Positions 9,513 through 23,274 of a stretch of DNA of 64,000 bases are shown here, in pieces. The stretch lies in assembly GCF_029227915.1 (NCBI RefSeq), contig NC_079888.1, positions 24,222,001-24,286,000 of the forward strand. The letters are read 5' to 3'. Positions within the stretch are counted from its first letter, which is position 1. Each line of letters starts with the position of its first letter. This DNA comes from Hydractinia symbiolongicarpus. Lineage: Eukaryota; Cnidaria; Hydrozoa; Anthoathecata; Hydractiniidae. The position numbers were made by a program, and so were the translations under genes. The notes beneath the pieces are model-generated. The model saw nothing but the letters and a program-made list of their open reading frames with translations, ran no database searches and had not been told where the DNA came from.

Positions 9513-9714
9513 AACTCATTTCCCGAACGATTTTTTAAATTACTTTTCCACCACGAAAACGCATGAGACTTGTAGTTTTTAAAAATGTTTTCATTTTTGA
9601 TGAGACGCTGAATAAAAGAAGTTTAATCGCCGGCAAACGAGAACCCGCGATTTCTCGTAAATCCCGGCTTGGCCCGTATAGTCAAAAGTATACAAAGAAA
9701 GTACCCAGGGAGTA
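9513..9714. repeat. Chimeric monomer: one-monomer deletion relative to 2,631-3,035
   Basis: The 5' half is the 'acttttccaccacg' subtype and the 3' half is the 'gagaacccg' subtype, which are separate neighbours at 2,631 and 2,834. The offset between the two regions drops from 6,882 to 6,679 at this monomer, a loss of 203 bp. The same chimera, with private variant 'gatttctcgtaaatcc', is inherited at 18,621 and 20,643. Confidence 0.88.
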
Positions 9715-10725
9715 AACTCATTTCCCGAACGATTTTTTTAATTATTTTTTCACCACTAAAACGCATGAGACTTGTAATTTTCAAAAATGTTTTCATTTTT
9801 GATGAGACGCTGAATAAAAGCAGTTTAATCGCCGGCAAACGAAAACCTGCGATTTCCCTAAATCCCGGACTCGGCCCGTATAGTCAAAAGTATACAAAGA
9901 AAGTACCCAGGGAGTAAACTCATTTCCAGAACGATTTTTTAAATTATTTTTTCACCACTAAAACGCATGAGACTTGTAGTTTTCAAAAATGTTTTCATTT
10001 TTGATGAGACGCTGAATAAAAGAAGTTTAATCGCCGGCAAACGAAAACCTGCGATTTCCCTAAATCCCGGACTCGGCCCGTATAGTCAAAAGTATACAAA
10101 GAAAGTACCCAGGGAGTAAATTCATTTCCAGAACGATTTTTTAAATTATTTTTTTACCACTAAAACGCATAAAACTTGTAGTTTTTAAAAATGTTTTCAT
10201 TTTTGATGAGACGCTGAATAAGAGAAGTTTAATCGCCGGCAAACGAAAACCCGCGATTTCCCGTAAATCCCGGGCTTGGCCCGTATAGTCAAAAGTATAC
10301 AAAGAAAGTACCCAGGGAGTAAACTCATTTCCCGAACGATTTTTTATATTATTTTTTTACCACTAAACGCATGAGACTTGTAGTTTTCAAAAAAATTTTC
10401 ATATTTGATGGGACGCTGAATAAAAGAATTTTAATCGCCGGCAAACGAAAACCTGCGATTTCCCTAAATCCCGGACTCGGCCCGTATAGTCAAAAGTATA
10501 CAAAGAAAGTACCCAGGGAGTAAACTCATTTCCAGAACGATTTTTTAAATTATTTTTTCACCACTAAAACGCATAAGACTTGTAGTTTTTAAAAATGTTT
10601 TCATTTTTGATGAGACGCTGAATAAAAGAAGTTTAATCGGCGGCAAACGAAAACCCGCGATTTCCCGTTAATTCCGGGCTTGGCTCCTATAGTCAAAAGT
10701 ATACAAAGAAAGTACCCAGGGAGTA

Positions 10726-13359
10726 AACTCATTTCCCGAACGATTTTTTGTATTATTTTTTTACCACTAAACGCATGAGACTTGTAGTTTTCAAAAATAT
10801 TTTCATATTTGATGGGACGCTGAATAAAAGAATTTTAATAGCCGGCAAACGAAATCCCGCGTTTTGCCGTAAATCCGGGGCTTGGCCCGTATAGTCGAAT
10901 GTATACAAAGAAAGTACCCAGGGGGTAAACTCATTTCCCGAACGATTTTTTAATTTTTTTTTTTCACCACTAAAACGCATGAAACTTGTAGTTTTCAAAA
11001 ATGTTTTCATTTTTGATGAGACGCTTAATGAAAGAAGTTTAATCGCCGGAAAACGAAAACCCGTGATTTCCCGTAAATCCCGGGCTTGGCCCGTATAGTC
11101 GAATGTATACAAAGAAAGTACCCTGTGAGAAAACTCATTTCCAGAACGATTTTTTTAATTATTTTTTCACCACCAAAACGCATAAGACTTGTAGTTTTTA
11201 AAAATGCTTTCATTTTTGATGAGACGCTGAATAAAAGCAGTTTAATCGCCGGCAAACGAAAATCCGCGATTTCCCGAAAATCCCGGACTCGGCCGTATAG
11301 TCAAAAGTATACAAAGAAAGTACCCAGGGAGTAAACTCATTTCCCGAACGATTTTTTAAATTATATATTCACCACTAAAACGCATGAGACTTGTAGTTGT
11401 CAAAAATGCTTTCATTTTTGATGAGACGCTGAATAAAAGAAGTTTAATCGGCGGCAAACGAAAACCCGCGATTTCCCGTTAATTCCGGGCTTGGCTCCTA
11501 TAGTCAAAAGTATACAAAGAAAGTACCCAGGGAGTAAACTCATTTCCCGAACGATTTTTTGTATTATTTTTTTACCACTAAACGCATGAGACTTGTAGTT
11601 TTCAAAAATATTTTCATATTTGATGGGACGCTGAATAAAAGAATTTTAATAGCCGGCAAACGAAATCCCGCGTTTTCCCGTAAATCCGGGGCTTGGCCCG
11701 TATAGTCGAATGTATACAAAGAAAGTACCCAGGGGGTAAACTCATTTCCCGAACGATTTTTTAATTTTTTTTTTTCACCACTAAAACGCATGAAACTTGT
11801 AGTTTTCAAAAATGTTTTCATTTTTGATGAGACGCTTAATGAAAGAAGTTTAATCGCCGGAAAACGAAAACCCGTGATTTCCCGTAAATCCCGGGCTTGG
11901 CCCGTATAGTCGAATGTATACAAAGAAAGTACCCTGTGAGAAAACTCATTTCCAGAACGATTTTTTTAATTATTTTTTCACCACTAAAACGCATGAGACT
12001 TGTAGTTTTCAAAAATGTTTTCATTTTTAATGAGACGCTGAATAAAAGAAGTTTAATCGCCGGCAAACGAAAACCTGCGATTTCCCTAAATCCCGGACTC
12101 GGCCCGTATAGTCAAAAGTATACAAAGAAAGTACCCAGGGAGTAAATTCATTTCCAGAACGATTTTTTAAATTATTTTTTTACCACTAAAACGCATAAAA
12201 CTTGTAGTTTTTAAAAATGTTTTCATTTTTGATGAGACGCTGAATAAGAGAAGTTTAATCGCCGGCAAACGAAAACCCGCGATTTCCCGTAAATCCCGGG
12301 CTTGGCCCGTATAGTCAAAAGTATACAAAGAAAGTACCCAGGGAGTAAACTCATTTCCCGAACGATTTTTTATATTATTTTTTTACCACTAAACGCATGA
12401 GACTTGTAGTTTTCAAAAAAATTTTCATATTTGATGGGACGCTGAATAAAAGAATTTTAATCGCCGGCAAACGAAAACCTGCGATTTCCCTAAATCCCGG
12501 ACTCGGCCCGTATAGTCAAAAGTATACAAAGAAAGTACCCAGGGAGTAAACTCATTTCCAGAACGATTTTTTAAATTATTTTTTCACCACTAAAACGCAT
12601 AAGACTTGTAGTTTTTAAAAATGTTTTCATTTTTGATGAGACGCTGAATAAAAGAAGTTTAATCGGCGGCAAACGAAAACCCGCGATTTCCCGTTAATTC
12701 CGGGCTTGGCTCCTATAGTCAAAAGTATACAAAGAAAGTACCCAGGGAGTAAACTCATTTCCCGAACGATTTTTTGTATTATTTTTTTACCACTAAACGC
12801 ATGAGACTTGTAGTTTTCAAAAATATTTTCATATTTGATGGGACGCTGAATAAAAGAATTTTAATAGCCGGCAAACGAAATCCCGCGTTTTCCCGTAAAT
12901 CCGGGGCTTGGCCCGTATAGTCGAATGTATACAAAGAAAGTACCCAGGGGGTAAACTCATTTCCCGAACGATTTTTTAATTTTTTTTTTTCACCACTAAA
13001 ACGCATGAAACTTGTAGTTTTCAAAAATGTTTTCATTTTTGATGAGACGCTTAATGAAAGAAGTTTAATCGCCGGAAAACGAAAACCCGTGATTTCCCGT
13101 AAATCCCGGGCTTGGCCCGTATAGTCGAATGTATACAAAGAAAGTACCCTGTGAGAAAACTCATTTCCAGAACGATTTTTTTAATTATTTTTTCACCACT
13201 AAAACGCATAAGACTTGTAGTTTTTAAAAATGTTTTCATTTTTGATGAGACGCTGAATAAAAGCAGTTTAATCGCCGGCAAACGAAAATCCGCGATTTCC
13301 CGAAAATCCCGGACTCGGCCGTATAGTCAAAAGTATACAAAGAAAGTACCCAGGGAGTA
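10726..13359. repeat. Rearranged short-HOR cluster with 811- and 1,215-bp spacings
   Basis: The 'tttttgtattattt' subtype recurs at 10,726, 11,537 and 12,752, spacings of 811 and 1,215 bp (4 and 6 monomers). Two chimeric monomers mark the exchanges. The one at 11,334 joins the 'tagttgtc' 5' part to the 'aatcggcggc ... ctcctatag' 3' part. The one at 11,943 joins the 'ccag / T7' 5' part to the 'cctgcgatttccctaaatcc' 3' part. The whole cluster is copied at 21,856-24,489 with offset 11,130. Confidence 0.87.
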
Positions 13360-14977
13360 AACTCATTTCCCGAACGATTTTTTAAATTATATATTCACCA
13401 CTAAAACGCATGAGACTTGTAGTTGTCAAAAATGCTTTCATTTTTGATGAGACGTTTAATGAAAGAGGTTTAATCGCCGGAAAACGAAAACTCCCGATTT
13501 CCTGTAAATCCCGGGCTTGGCCCGTATAGTCGAATGTATAAAAAGAAAGTACCCTGTGAGTAAACCCATTTCCAGAACGATTTTTTAAATTATTTTTTCA
13601 CCACTAAAACGCATAAGACTTGTAGTTTTTATGAATGTTTTCATTTTTGATGAGACGCTGAATAAAAGAAGTTTAATCGCCGGCAAACGAAAACCCGCGA
13701 TTTCCCGTAAATTCCGGCTTGGCCGGTATAGTCAAAAGTATACAAAGAAAGTACCCAGGGAGTAAACTCATTTCCCAAAGGATTTTTTAAATCATTTTTT
13801 CACCACTAAAACGCATGAGACTTGTAGTTTTCAAAAATGTTTTCATTTTTGATGAGACGCTGAATAAAAGAAGTTTAATCGCCGGCAAACGAAAACCCGC
13901 GATTTCCCGTAAATCCCGGCTTGGCCCGTATAGTCAAAAGTATACAAAGAAAGTACCCAGGGAGTAAACTCATTTCCCGAACGATTTTTTAAATTATTTT
14001 TTCACCACTAAAACGCATGAGACTTGTAGTTTTCAAAAATGTTTTCGTTTTTGATGAGACGCTGAATAAAAGCAGTTTAATCGCCGGAAAACGAAATCCG
14101 GCGTTTTCCCGTAAATCCGGGGCTTGGCCCGTATAGTCGAATGTATACAAAGAAAGTACCCAGGGATTAAACTCATTTCCCGAACGATTTTTTATATTAT
14201 TTTTTTACCACTAAACGCATGAGACTTGTAGTTTTCAAAAAAATTTTCATATTTGATGGGACGCTGAATAAAAGAATTTTAATCGCCGGCAAACGAAAAC
14301 CTGCGATTTCCCTAAATCCCGGACTCGGCCCGTATAGTCAAAAGTATACAAAGAAAGTACCCAGGGAGTAAACTCATTTCCAGAACGATTTTTTAAATTA
14401 TTTTTTTACCACTAAACGCATGAGACTTGTAGTTTTCAAAAATATTTTCATATTTGATGGGACGCTGAATAAAAGAATTTTAATAGCCGGCAAACGAAAT
14501 CCCGCGTTTTCCCGTAAATCCGGGGCTTGGCCCGTATAGTCGAATGTATACAAAGAAAGTACCCAGGGAGTAAACTCATTTCCCGAACGATTTTTTAATT
14601 TTTTTTTTCACCACTAAAACGAATGAAACTTGTAGTTTTCAAAAATGTTTTCATTTTTGATGAGACGCTTAATGAAAGAATTTTAATCGCCGGAAAACGA
14701 AAACCCGCGATTTCCCGTAAATCCCGGGCTTGGCCCGTATAGTCGAATGTATACAAAGAAAGTACCCTGTTAGAAAACTCATTTCCAGAACGATTTTTTT
14801 AATTATTTTTTCACCACTAAAACGCATAAGACTTGTAGTTTTTAAAAATGTTCTCATTTTTGATGAGACGCTGAATAAAAGCAGTTTAATCGCCGGCAAA
14901 CGAAAATCCGCGATTTCCCGAAAATCCCGGACTCGGCCGTATAGTCAAAAGTATACAAAGAAAGTACCCGGGGAGTA

Positions 14978-16800
14978 AACTCATTTCCCGAACGATTTTT
15001 TAAATTATTTATTCACCACTAAAACGCATGAGACTTGTAGTTGTCAAAAATGCTTTCATTTTTGATGAGACGTTTAATGAAAGAGGTTTAATCGCCGGAA
15101 AACGAAAACTCCCGATTTCCCGTAAATCCCGGGCTTGGCCCGTATAGTCGAATGTACAAAAAGAAAGTACCCTGTGAGTAAACCCATTTCCAGAACGATT
15201 TTTTAAATTATTTTTTCACCACTAAAACGCATAAGACTTGTAGTTTTTATGAATGTTTTCATTTTTGATGAGACGCTGAATAAAAGAAGTTTAATCGCCG
15301 GCAAACGAAAACCCGCGATTTCCCGTAAATTCCGGCTTGGCCGGTATAGTCAAAAGTATACAAAGAAAGTACCCAGGGAGTAAACTCATTTCCCGAAGGA
15401 TTTTTTAAATCATTTTTTCACCACTAAAACGCATGAAACTTGTAGTTTTCAAAAATGTTTTCATTTTTGATGAGACGCTTAATGAAAGAAGTTTAATCGC
15501 CGGAAAACGAAAACCCGCGATTTCCCGTAAATCCCGGGCTTGGCCCGTATAGTCGAATGTATACAAAGAAAGTACCCTGTGAGAAAACTCATTTCCAGAA
15601 CGATTTTTTTAATTATTTTTTCACCACTAAAACGCATAAGACTTGTAGTTTTTAAAAATGTTCTCATTTTTGATGAGACGCTGAATAAAAGCAGTTTAAT
15701 CGCCGGCAAACGAAAATCCGCGATTTCCCGAAAATCCCGGACTCGGCCGTATAGTCAAAAGTATACAAAGAAAGTACCCAGGGAGTAAACTCATTTCCCG
15801 AACGATTTTTTAAATTATTTATTCACCACTAAAACGCATGAGACTTGTAGTTGTCAAAAATGCTTTCATTTTTGATGAGACGTTTAATGAAAGAGGTTTA
15901 ATCGCCGGAAAACGAAAACTCCCGATTTCCCGTAAATCCCGGCCTTGGCCCGTATAGTCGAATGTATAAAAAGAAAGTACCCTGTGAGTAAACCCATTTC
16001 CAGAACGATTTTTTAAATTATTTTTTCACCACTAAAACGCATAAGACTTGTAGTTTTTATGAATGTTTTCATTTTTGATGAGACGCTGAATAAAAGAAGT
16101 TTAATCGCCGGCAAACGAAAACCCGCGATTTCCTGTAAATTCCGGCTTGGCCGGTATAGTCAAAAGTATACAAAGAAAGTACCCAGGGAGTAAACTCATT
16201 TCCCGAAGGATTTTTTAAATCATTTTTTCACCACTAAAACGCATGAAACTTGTAGTTTTCAAAAATGTTTTCATTTTTGATGAGACGCTTAATGAAAGAA
16301 GTTTAATCGCCGGAAAACGAAAACCCGCGATTTCCCGTAAATCCCGGCCTTGGCCCGTATAGTCGAATGTATAAAAAAAAAGTACCCTGTGAGTAAACCC
16401 ATTTCCAGAACGATTTTTTTAATTATTTTTTCACCACTAAAACGCATAAGACTTGTAGTTTTTAAAAATGTTTTCATTTTTGATGAGACGCTGAATAAAA
16501 GCAGTTTAATCGCCGGCAAACGAAAATCCGCGATTTTCCGAAAATCCCGGACTCGGCCGTATAGTCAAAAGTATACAAAGAAAGTACCCAGGGAGTAAAC
16601 TCATTTCCCGAACGATTTTTTAAATTATTTATTCACCACTAAAACGCATGAGACTTGTAGTTGTCAAAAATGCTTTCATTTTTGATGAGACGTTTAATGA
16701 AAGAGGTTTAATCGCCGGAAAACGAAAACTCCCGATTTCCCGTAAATCCCGGACTTGGCCCGTATAGTCGAATGTATAAAAAGAAAGTACCCTGTGAGTA
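14978..16800. repeat. Four-monomer (810 bp) HOR, amplified
   Basis: The tetramer seen at 6,478 occurs at 14,978-15,787 and 15,788-16,597, then begins again at 16,598. The monomer at 16,193 is a chimera. It starts as the 'cccgaagg' subtype but ends with a run of nine A residues after 'gtat' and with 'ccctgtgagtaaaccc', like the 'tagttgtc' subtype. The corresponding monomer at 29,145 is intact, so that exchange postdates the larger duplication. Confidence 0.87.
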
Positions 16801-17219
16801 AACCCATTTCCAGAACGATTTTTTAAATTATTTTTTCACCACTAAAACGCATGAGACTTGTAGTTTTCAAAAATGTTTTCATTTTTGATGAGACGCTGAA
16901 TAAAAGCAGTGTAATCGCCGGCAAACGAAAACCTGCGATTTCCCTAAATCCCGGACTCGGCCCGTATAGTCAAAAGTATACAAAGAAAGTACCCAGGGAG
17001 TAAACTCATTTCCCGAACGATTTTTTTAATTATTTTTTCACCACTAAAACGCATGAGACTTGTAGTTTTCAAAAATGTTTTCATTTTTGATGAGACGCTG
17101 AATAAAAGCAGTGTAATCGCCGGCAAACGAAAACCTGCGATTTCCCTAAATCCCGGACTCTGCCCGTATAGTCAAAAGTATACAAAGAAAGTACCCAGGG
17201 AGTAAACTCATTTCCAGAA

Positions 17220-20200
17220 CGATTTTTTAAATTATTTTTTCACCACTAAAACGCATAAAACTTGTAGTTTTTAAAAATGTTTTCATTTTTGATGAGACGC
17301 TGAATAAAAGAAGTTTAATCGCCGGCAAACGAAAACCCGCGATTTCCCGTAAATCCCGGCTTGGCCCGTATAGTCAAAAGTATACAAAGAAAGTACCCAG
17401 GGAGTAAACGCATTTCCCGAACGATTTTTTAAATTATTTTTTCACCACTAAAACGCATGAGACTTGTAGTTTTTAAAAATGTTTTCATTTTTGATGAGAC
17501 GCTGAATAAAAGCAGTTTAATCGCCGGCAAACGAAAACCTGCGATTTCCCTAAATCCCGGACTCGGCCCGTATAGTCAAAAGTATACAAAGAAAGTACCC
17601 AGGGAGTAAATTCATTTCCAGAACGATTTTTTAAATTATTTTTTCACCACTAAAACGCATAAAACTTGTAGTTTTTAGAAATGCTTTCATTTTTGATGAG
17701 ACGCTGAATAAAAGAAGGTTAATCACCGGCAAACGAAAACCCGCGATTTCCCGTAAATCCCGGGCTTGGCCCGTATAGTCAAAAGTATACAAAGAAAGTA
17801 CCCAGGGAGTAAACTCATTTCCCGAACGATTTTTTATATTATTTTTTTACCACTAAACGCATGAGACTTGTAGTTTTCAAAAAATTTTTCATATTTGATG
17901 GGACGCTGAATAAAAGAATTTTAATCGCCGGCAAACGAAAACCTGCGATTTCCCTAAATCCCGGACTCGGCCCGTATAGTCAAAAGTATACAAAGAAAGT
18001 ACCCAGGGAGTAAACTCATTTCCAGAACGATTTTTTAAATTATTTTTTCACCACTAAAACGCATAAGACTTGTAGTTTTTAAAAATGTTTTCATATTTGA
18101 TGGGACGCTGAATAAAAGAATTTTAATAGCCGGCAAACGAAATCCCGCGTTTTCCCGTAAATCCGGGGCTTGGCCCGTATAGTCGAATGTATACAAAGAA
18201 AGTACCCAGGGAGTAAACTCATTTCCCGAACGATTTTTTAAATTATTTTTTCACCACTAAAACGCATGAAACTTGTAGTTTTCAAAAATGTTTTCATTTT
18301 TGATGAGACGCTTAATGAAAGAGGTTTAATCGCCGGAAAACGAAAACCCGCGATTTCCCGTAAATCCCGGGCTTGGCCCGTATAGTCGAATGTATACAAA
18401 GAAAGTACCCTGTGAGAAAACTCATTTCCAGAACGATTTTTTTAATTATTTTTTCACCACTAAAACGCATAAGACTTGTAGTTTTTAAAAATGTTTTCAT
18501 TTTTGATGAGACGCTGAATAAAAGCAGTTTAATCGCCGGCAAACGAAAATCCGCGATTTCCCGAAAATCCCGGACTCGGCCGTATAGTCAAAAGTATACA
18601 AAGAAAGTACCCAGGGAGTAAACTCATTTCCCGAACGATTTTTTAAATTACTTTTCCACCACGAAAACGCATGAGACTTGTAGTTTTTAAAAATGTTTTC
18701 ATTTTTGATGAGACGCTGAATAAAAGAAGTTTAATCGCCGGCAAACGAGAACCCGCGATTTCTCGTAAATCCCGGCTTGGCCCGTATAGTCAAAAGTATA
18801 CAAAGAAAGTACCCAGGGAGTAAACTCATTTCCCGAACGATTTTTTTAATTATTTTTTCACCACTAAAACGCATGAGACTTGTAATTTTCAAAAATGTTT
18901 TCATTTTTGATGAGACGCTGAATAAAAGCAGTTTAATCGCCGGCAAACGAAAACCTGCGATTTCCCTAAATCCCGGACTCGGCCCGTATAGTCAAAAGTA
19001 TACAAAGAAAGTACCCAGGGAGTAAACTCATTTCCAGAACGATTTTTTAAAATATTTTTTCACCACTAAAACGCATGAGACTTGTAGTTTTCAAAAATGT
19101 TTTCATTTTTGATGAGACGCTGAATAAAAGAAGTTTAATCGCCGGCAAACGAAAACCTGCGATTTCCCTAAATCCCGGACTCGGCCCGTATAGTCAAAAG
19201 TATACAAAGAAAGTACCCAGGGAGTAAATTCATTTCCAGAACGATTTTTTAAATTATTTTTTCACCACTAAAACGCATAAAACTTGTAGTTTTTAAAAAT
19301 GTTTTCATTTTTGATGAGACGCTGAATAAAAGAAGTTTAATCGCCGGCAAACGAAAACCCGCGATTTCCCGTAAATCCCGGCTTGGCCCGTATAGTCAAA
19401 AGTATACAAAGAAAGTACCCAGGGAGTAAACGCATTTCCCGAACGATTTTTTAAATTATTTTTTCACCACTAAAACGCATGAGACTTGTAGTTTTTAAAA
19501 ATGTTTTCATTTTTGATGAGACGCTGAATAAAAGCAGTTTAATCGCCGGCAAACGAAAACCTGCGATTTCCCTAAATCCCGGACTCGGCCCGTATAGTCA
19601 AAAGTATACAAAGAAAGTACCCAGGGAGTAAATTCATTTCCAGAACGATTTTTTAAATTATTTTTTCACCACTAAAACGCATAAAACTTGTAGTTTTTAG
19701 AAATGCTTTCATTTTTGATGAGACGCTGAATAAAAGAAGGTTAATCACCGGCAAACGAAAACCCGCGATTTCCCGTAAATCCCGGGCTTGGCCCGTATAG
19801 TCAAAAGTATACAAAGAAAGTACCCAGGGAGTAAACTCATTTCCCGAACGATTTTTTATATTATTTTTTTACCACTAAACGCATGAGACTTGTAGTTTTC
19901 AAAAAATTTTTCATATTTGATGGGACGCTGAATAAAAGAATTTTAATCGCCGGCAAACGAAAACCTGCGATTTCCCTAAATCCCGGACTCGGCCCGTATA
20001 GTCAAAAGTATACAAAGAAAGTACCCAGGGAGTAAACTCATTTCCAGAACGATTTTTTAAATTATTTTTTCACCACTAAAACGCATAAGACTTGTAGTTT
20101 TTAAAAATGTTTTCATATTTGATGGGACGCTGAATAAAAGAATTTTAATAGCCGGCAAACGAAATCCCGCGTTTTCCCGTAAATCCGGGGCTTGGCCCGT

Positions 20201-21262
20201 ATAGTCGAATGTATACAAAGAAAGTACCCAGGGAGTAAACTCATTTCCCGAACGATTTTTTAAATTATTTTTTCACCACTAAAACGCATGAAACTTGTAG
20301 TTTTCAAAAATGTTTTCATTTTTGATGAGACGCTTAATGAAAGAGGTTTAATCGCCGGAAAACGAAAACCCGCGATTTCCCGTAAATCCCGGGCTTGGCC
20401 CGTATAGTCGAATGTATACAAAGAAAGTACCCTGTGAGAAAACTCATTTCCAGAACGATTTTTTTAATTATTTTTTCACCACTAAAACGCATAAGACTTG
20501 TAGTTTTTAAAAATGTTTTCATTTTTGATGAGACGCTGAATAAAAGCAGTTTAATCGCCGGCAAACGAAAATCCGCGATTTCCCGAAAATCCCGGACTCG
20601 GCCGTATAGTCAAAAGTATACAAAGAAAGTACCCAGGGAGTAAACTCATTTCCCGAACGATTTTTTAAATTACTTTTCCACCACGAAAACGCATGAGACT
20701 TGTAGTTTTTAAAAATGTTTTCATTTTTGATGAGACGCTGAATAAAAGAAGTTTAATCGCCGGCAAACGAGAACCCGCGATTTCTCGTAAATCCCGGCTT
20801 GGCCCGTATAGTCAAAAGTATACAAAGAAAGTACCCAGGGAGTAAACTCATTTCCCGAACGATTTTTTTAATTATTTTTTCACCACTAAAACGCATGAGA
20901 CTTGTAATTTTCAAAAATGTTTTCATTTTTGATGAGACGCTGAATAAAAGCAGTTTAATCGCCGGCAAACGAAAACCTGCGATTTCCCTAAATCCCGGAC
21001 TCGGCCCGTATAGTCAAAAGTATACAAAGAAAGTACCCAGGGAGTAAACTCATTTCCAGAACGATTTTTTAAAATATTTTTTCACCACTAAAACGCATGA
21101 GACTTGTAGTTTTCAAAAATGTTTTCATTTTTGATGAGACGCTGAATAAAAGAAGTTTAATCGCCGGCAAACGAAAACCTGCGATTTCCCTAAATCCCGG
21201 ACTCGGCCCGTATAGTCAAAAGTATACAAAGAAAGTACCCAGGGAGTAAATTCATTTCCAGA
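17220..21262. repeat. 2,022-bp (ten-monomer) tandem duplication
   Basis: Two adjacent copies, about 17,220-19,240 and 19,241-21,262, align with an exact offset of 2,022 bp. Both carry private variants: 'aatcaccggc' (17,721 and 19,743), 'ttttttaaaatatttttt' (about 19,042 and 21,064), the fused monomer (18,013 and 20,035) and 'cttgtaattttc'. The junction lies in the first 35 bases of the monomer at 19,227, which starts 'aattcatttccag' like one subtype and continues as another. Confidence 0.92.
18013..18215. repeat. Chimeric monomer: one-monomer deletion relative to 8,703-9,107
   Basis: It starts as the 'ccag / gcataag / tttttaaaaatg' subtype (as at 8,703) and switches at 'ttttcatatttgatggg' to the subtype found at 8,906. 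The offset to the first copy changes from 9,310 to 9,108 at this point, a loss of 202 bp. A second copy at 20,035 came from the 2,022-bp duplication. Confidence 0.9.
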
Positions 21263-23274
21263 ACGATTTTTTAAATTATTTTTTTACCACTAAAACGCAT
21301 AAAACTTGTAGTTTTTAAAAATGTTTTCATTTTTGATGAGACGCTGAATAAGAGAAGTTTAATCGCCGGCAAACGAAAACCCGCGATTTCCCGTAAATCC
21401 CGGGCTTGGCCCGTATAGTCAAAAGTATACAAAGAAAGTACCCAGGGAGTAAACTCATTTCCCGAACGATTTTTTATATTATTTTTTTACCACTAAACGC
21501 ATGAGACTTGTAGTTTTCAAAACAATTTTCATATTTGATGGGACGCTGAATAAAAGAATTTTAATCGCCGGCAAACGAAAACCTGCGATTTCCCTAAATC
21601 CCGGACTCGGCCCGTATAGTCAAAAGTATACAAAGAAAGTACCCAGGGAGTAAACTCATTTCCAGAACGATTTTTTAAATTATTTTTTCACCACTAAAAC
21701 GCATAAGACTTGTAGTTTTTAAAAATGTTTTCATTTTTGATGAGACGCTGAATAAAAGAAGTTTAATCGGCGGCAAACGAAAACCCGCGATTTCCCGTTA
21801 ATTCCGGGCTTGGCTCCTATAGTCAAAAGTATACAAAGAAAGTACCCAGGGAGTAAACTCATTTCCCGAACGATTTTTTGTATTATTTTTTTACCACTAA
21901 ACGCATGAGACTTGTAGTTTTCAAAAATATTTTCATATTTGATGGGACGCTGAATAAAAGAATTTTAATAGCCGGCAAACGAAATCCCGCGTTTTCCCGT
22001 AAATCCGGGGCTTGGCCCGTATAGTCGAATGTATACAAAGAAAGTACCCAGGGGGTAAACTCATTTCCCGAACGATTTTTTAATTTTTTTTTTTCACCAC
22101 TAAAACGCATGAAACTTGTAGTTTTCAAAAATGTTTTCATTTTTGATGAGACGCTTAATGAAAGAAGTTTAATCGCCGGAAAACGAAAACCCGTGATTTC
22201 CCGTAAATCCCGGGCTTGGCCCGTATAGTCGAATGTATACAAAGAAAGTACCCTGTGAGAAAACTCATTTCCAGAACGATTTTTTTAATTATTTTTTCAC
22301 CACCAAAACGCATAAGACTTGTAGTTTTTAAAAATGTTTTCATTTTTGATGAGACGCTGAATAAAAGCAGTTTAATCGCCGGCAAACGAAAATCCGCGAT
22401 TTCCCGAAAATCCCGGACTCGGCCGTATAGTCAAAAGTATACAAAGAAAGTACCCAGGGAGTAAACTCATTTCCCGAACGATTTTTTAAATTATATATTC
22501 ACCACTAAAACGCATGAGACTTGTAGTTGTCAAAAATGCTTTCATTTTTGATGAGACGCTGAATAAAAGAAGTTTAATCGGCGGCAAACGAAAACCCGCG
22601 ATTTCCCGTTAATTCCGGGCTTGGCTCCTATAGTCAAAAGTATACAAAGAAAGTACCCAGGGAGTAAACTCATTTCCCGAACGATTTTTTGTATTATTTT
22701 TTTACCACTAAACGCATGAGACTTGTAGTTTTCAAAAATATTTTCATATTTGATGGGACGCTGAATAAAAGAATTTTAATAGCCGGCAAACGAAATCCCG
22801 CGTTTTCCCGTAAATCCGGGGCTTGGCCCGTATAGTCGAATGTATACAAAGAAAGTACCCAGGGGGTAAACTCATTTCCCGAACGATTTTTTAATTTTTT
22901 TTTTTCACCACTAAAACGCATGAAACTTGTAGTTTTCAAAAATGTTTTCATTTTTGATGAGACGCTTAATGAAAGAAGTTTAATCGCCGGAATACGAAAA
23001 CCCGTGATTTCCCGTAAATCCCGGGCTTGGCCCGTATAGTCGAATGTATACAAAGAAAGTACCCTGTGAGAAAACTCATTTCCAGAACGATTTTTTTAAT
23101 TATTTTTTCACCACTAAAACGCATGAGACTTGTAGTTTTCAAAAATGTTTTCATTTTTGATGAGACGCTGAATAAAAGAAGTTTAATCGCCGGCAAACGA
23201 AAACCTGCGATTTCCCTAAATCCCGGACTCGGCCCGTATAGTCAAAAGTATACAAAGAAAGTACCCAGGGAGTA

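Larger units (their letters stand above)
7693..17002. repeat. Super-repeat version 2 (9,310 bp, 46 monomers)
   Basis: Sequence from 6,276 to about 8,795 recurs at 15,586 to about 18,105 with an exact offset of 9,310 bp (monomer starts 6276, 6478, 6681, 7086, 7288, 7491, 7693, 8502 and 8703 map to 15586, 15788, 15991, 16396, 16598, 16801, 17003, 17812 and 18013). The unit starting at 7,693 therefore closes at 17,003. Inside it, 10,119-13,359 holds several rearranged copies of one short subtype series, and 14,978-16,800 holds the 810-bp tetramers. Confidence 0.87.
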
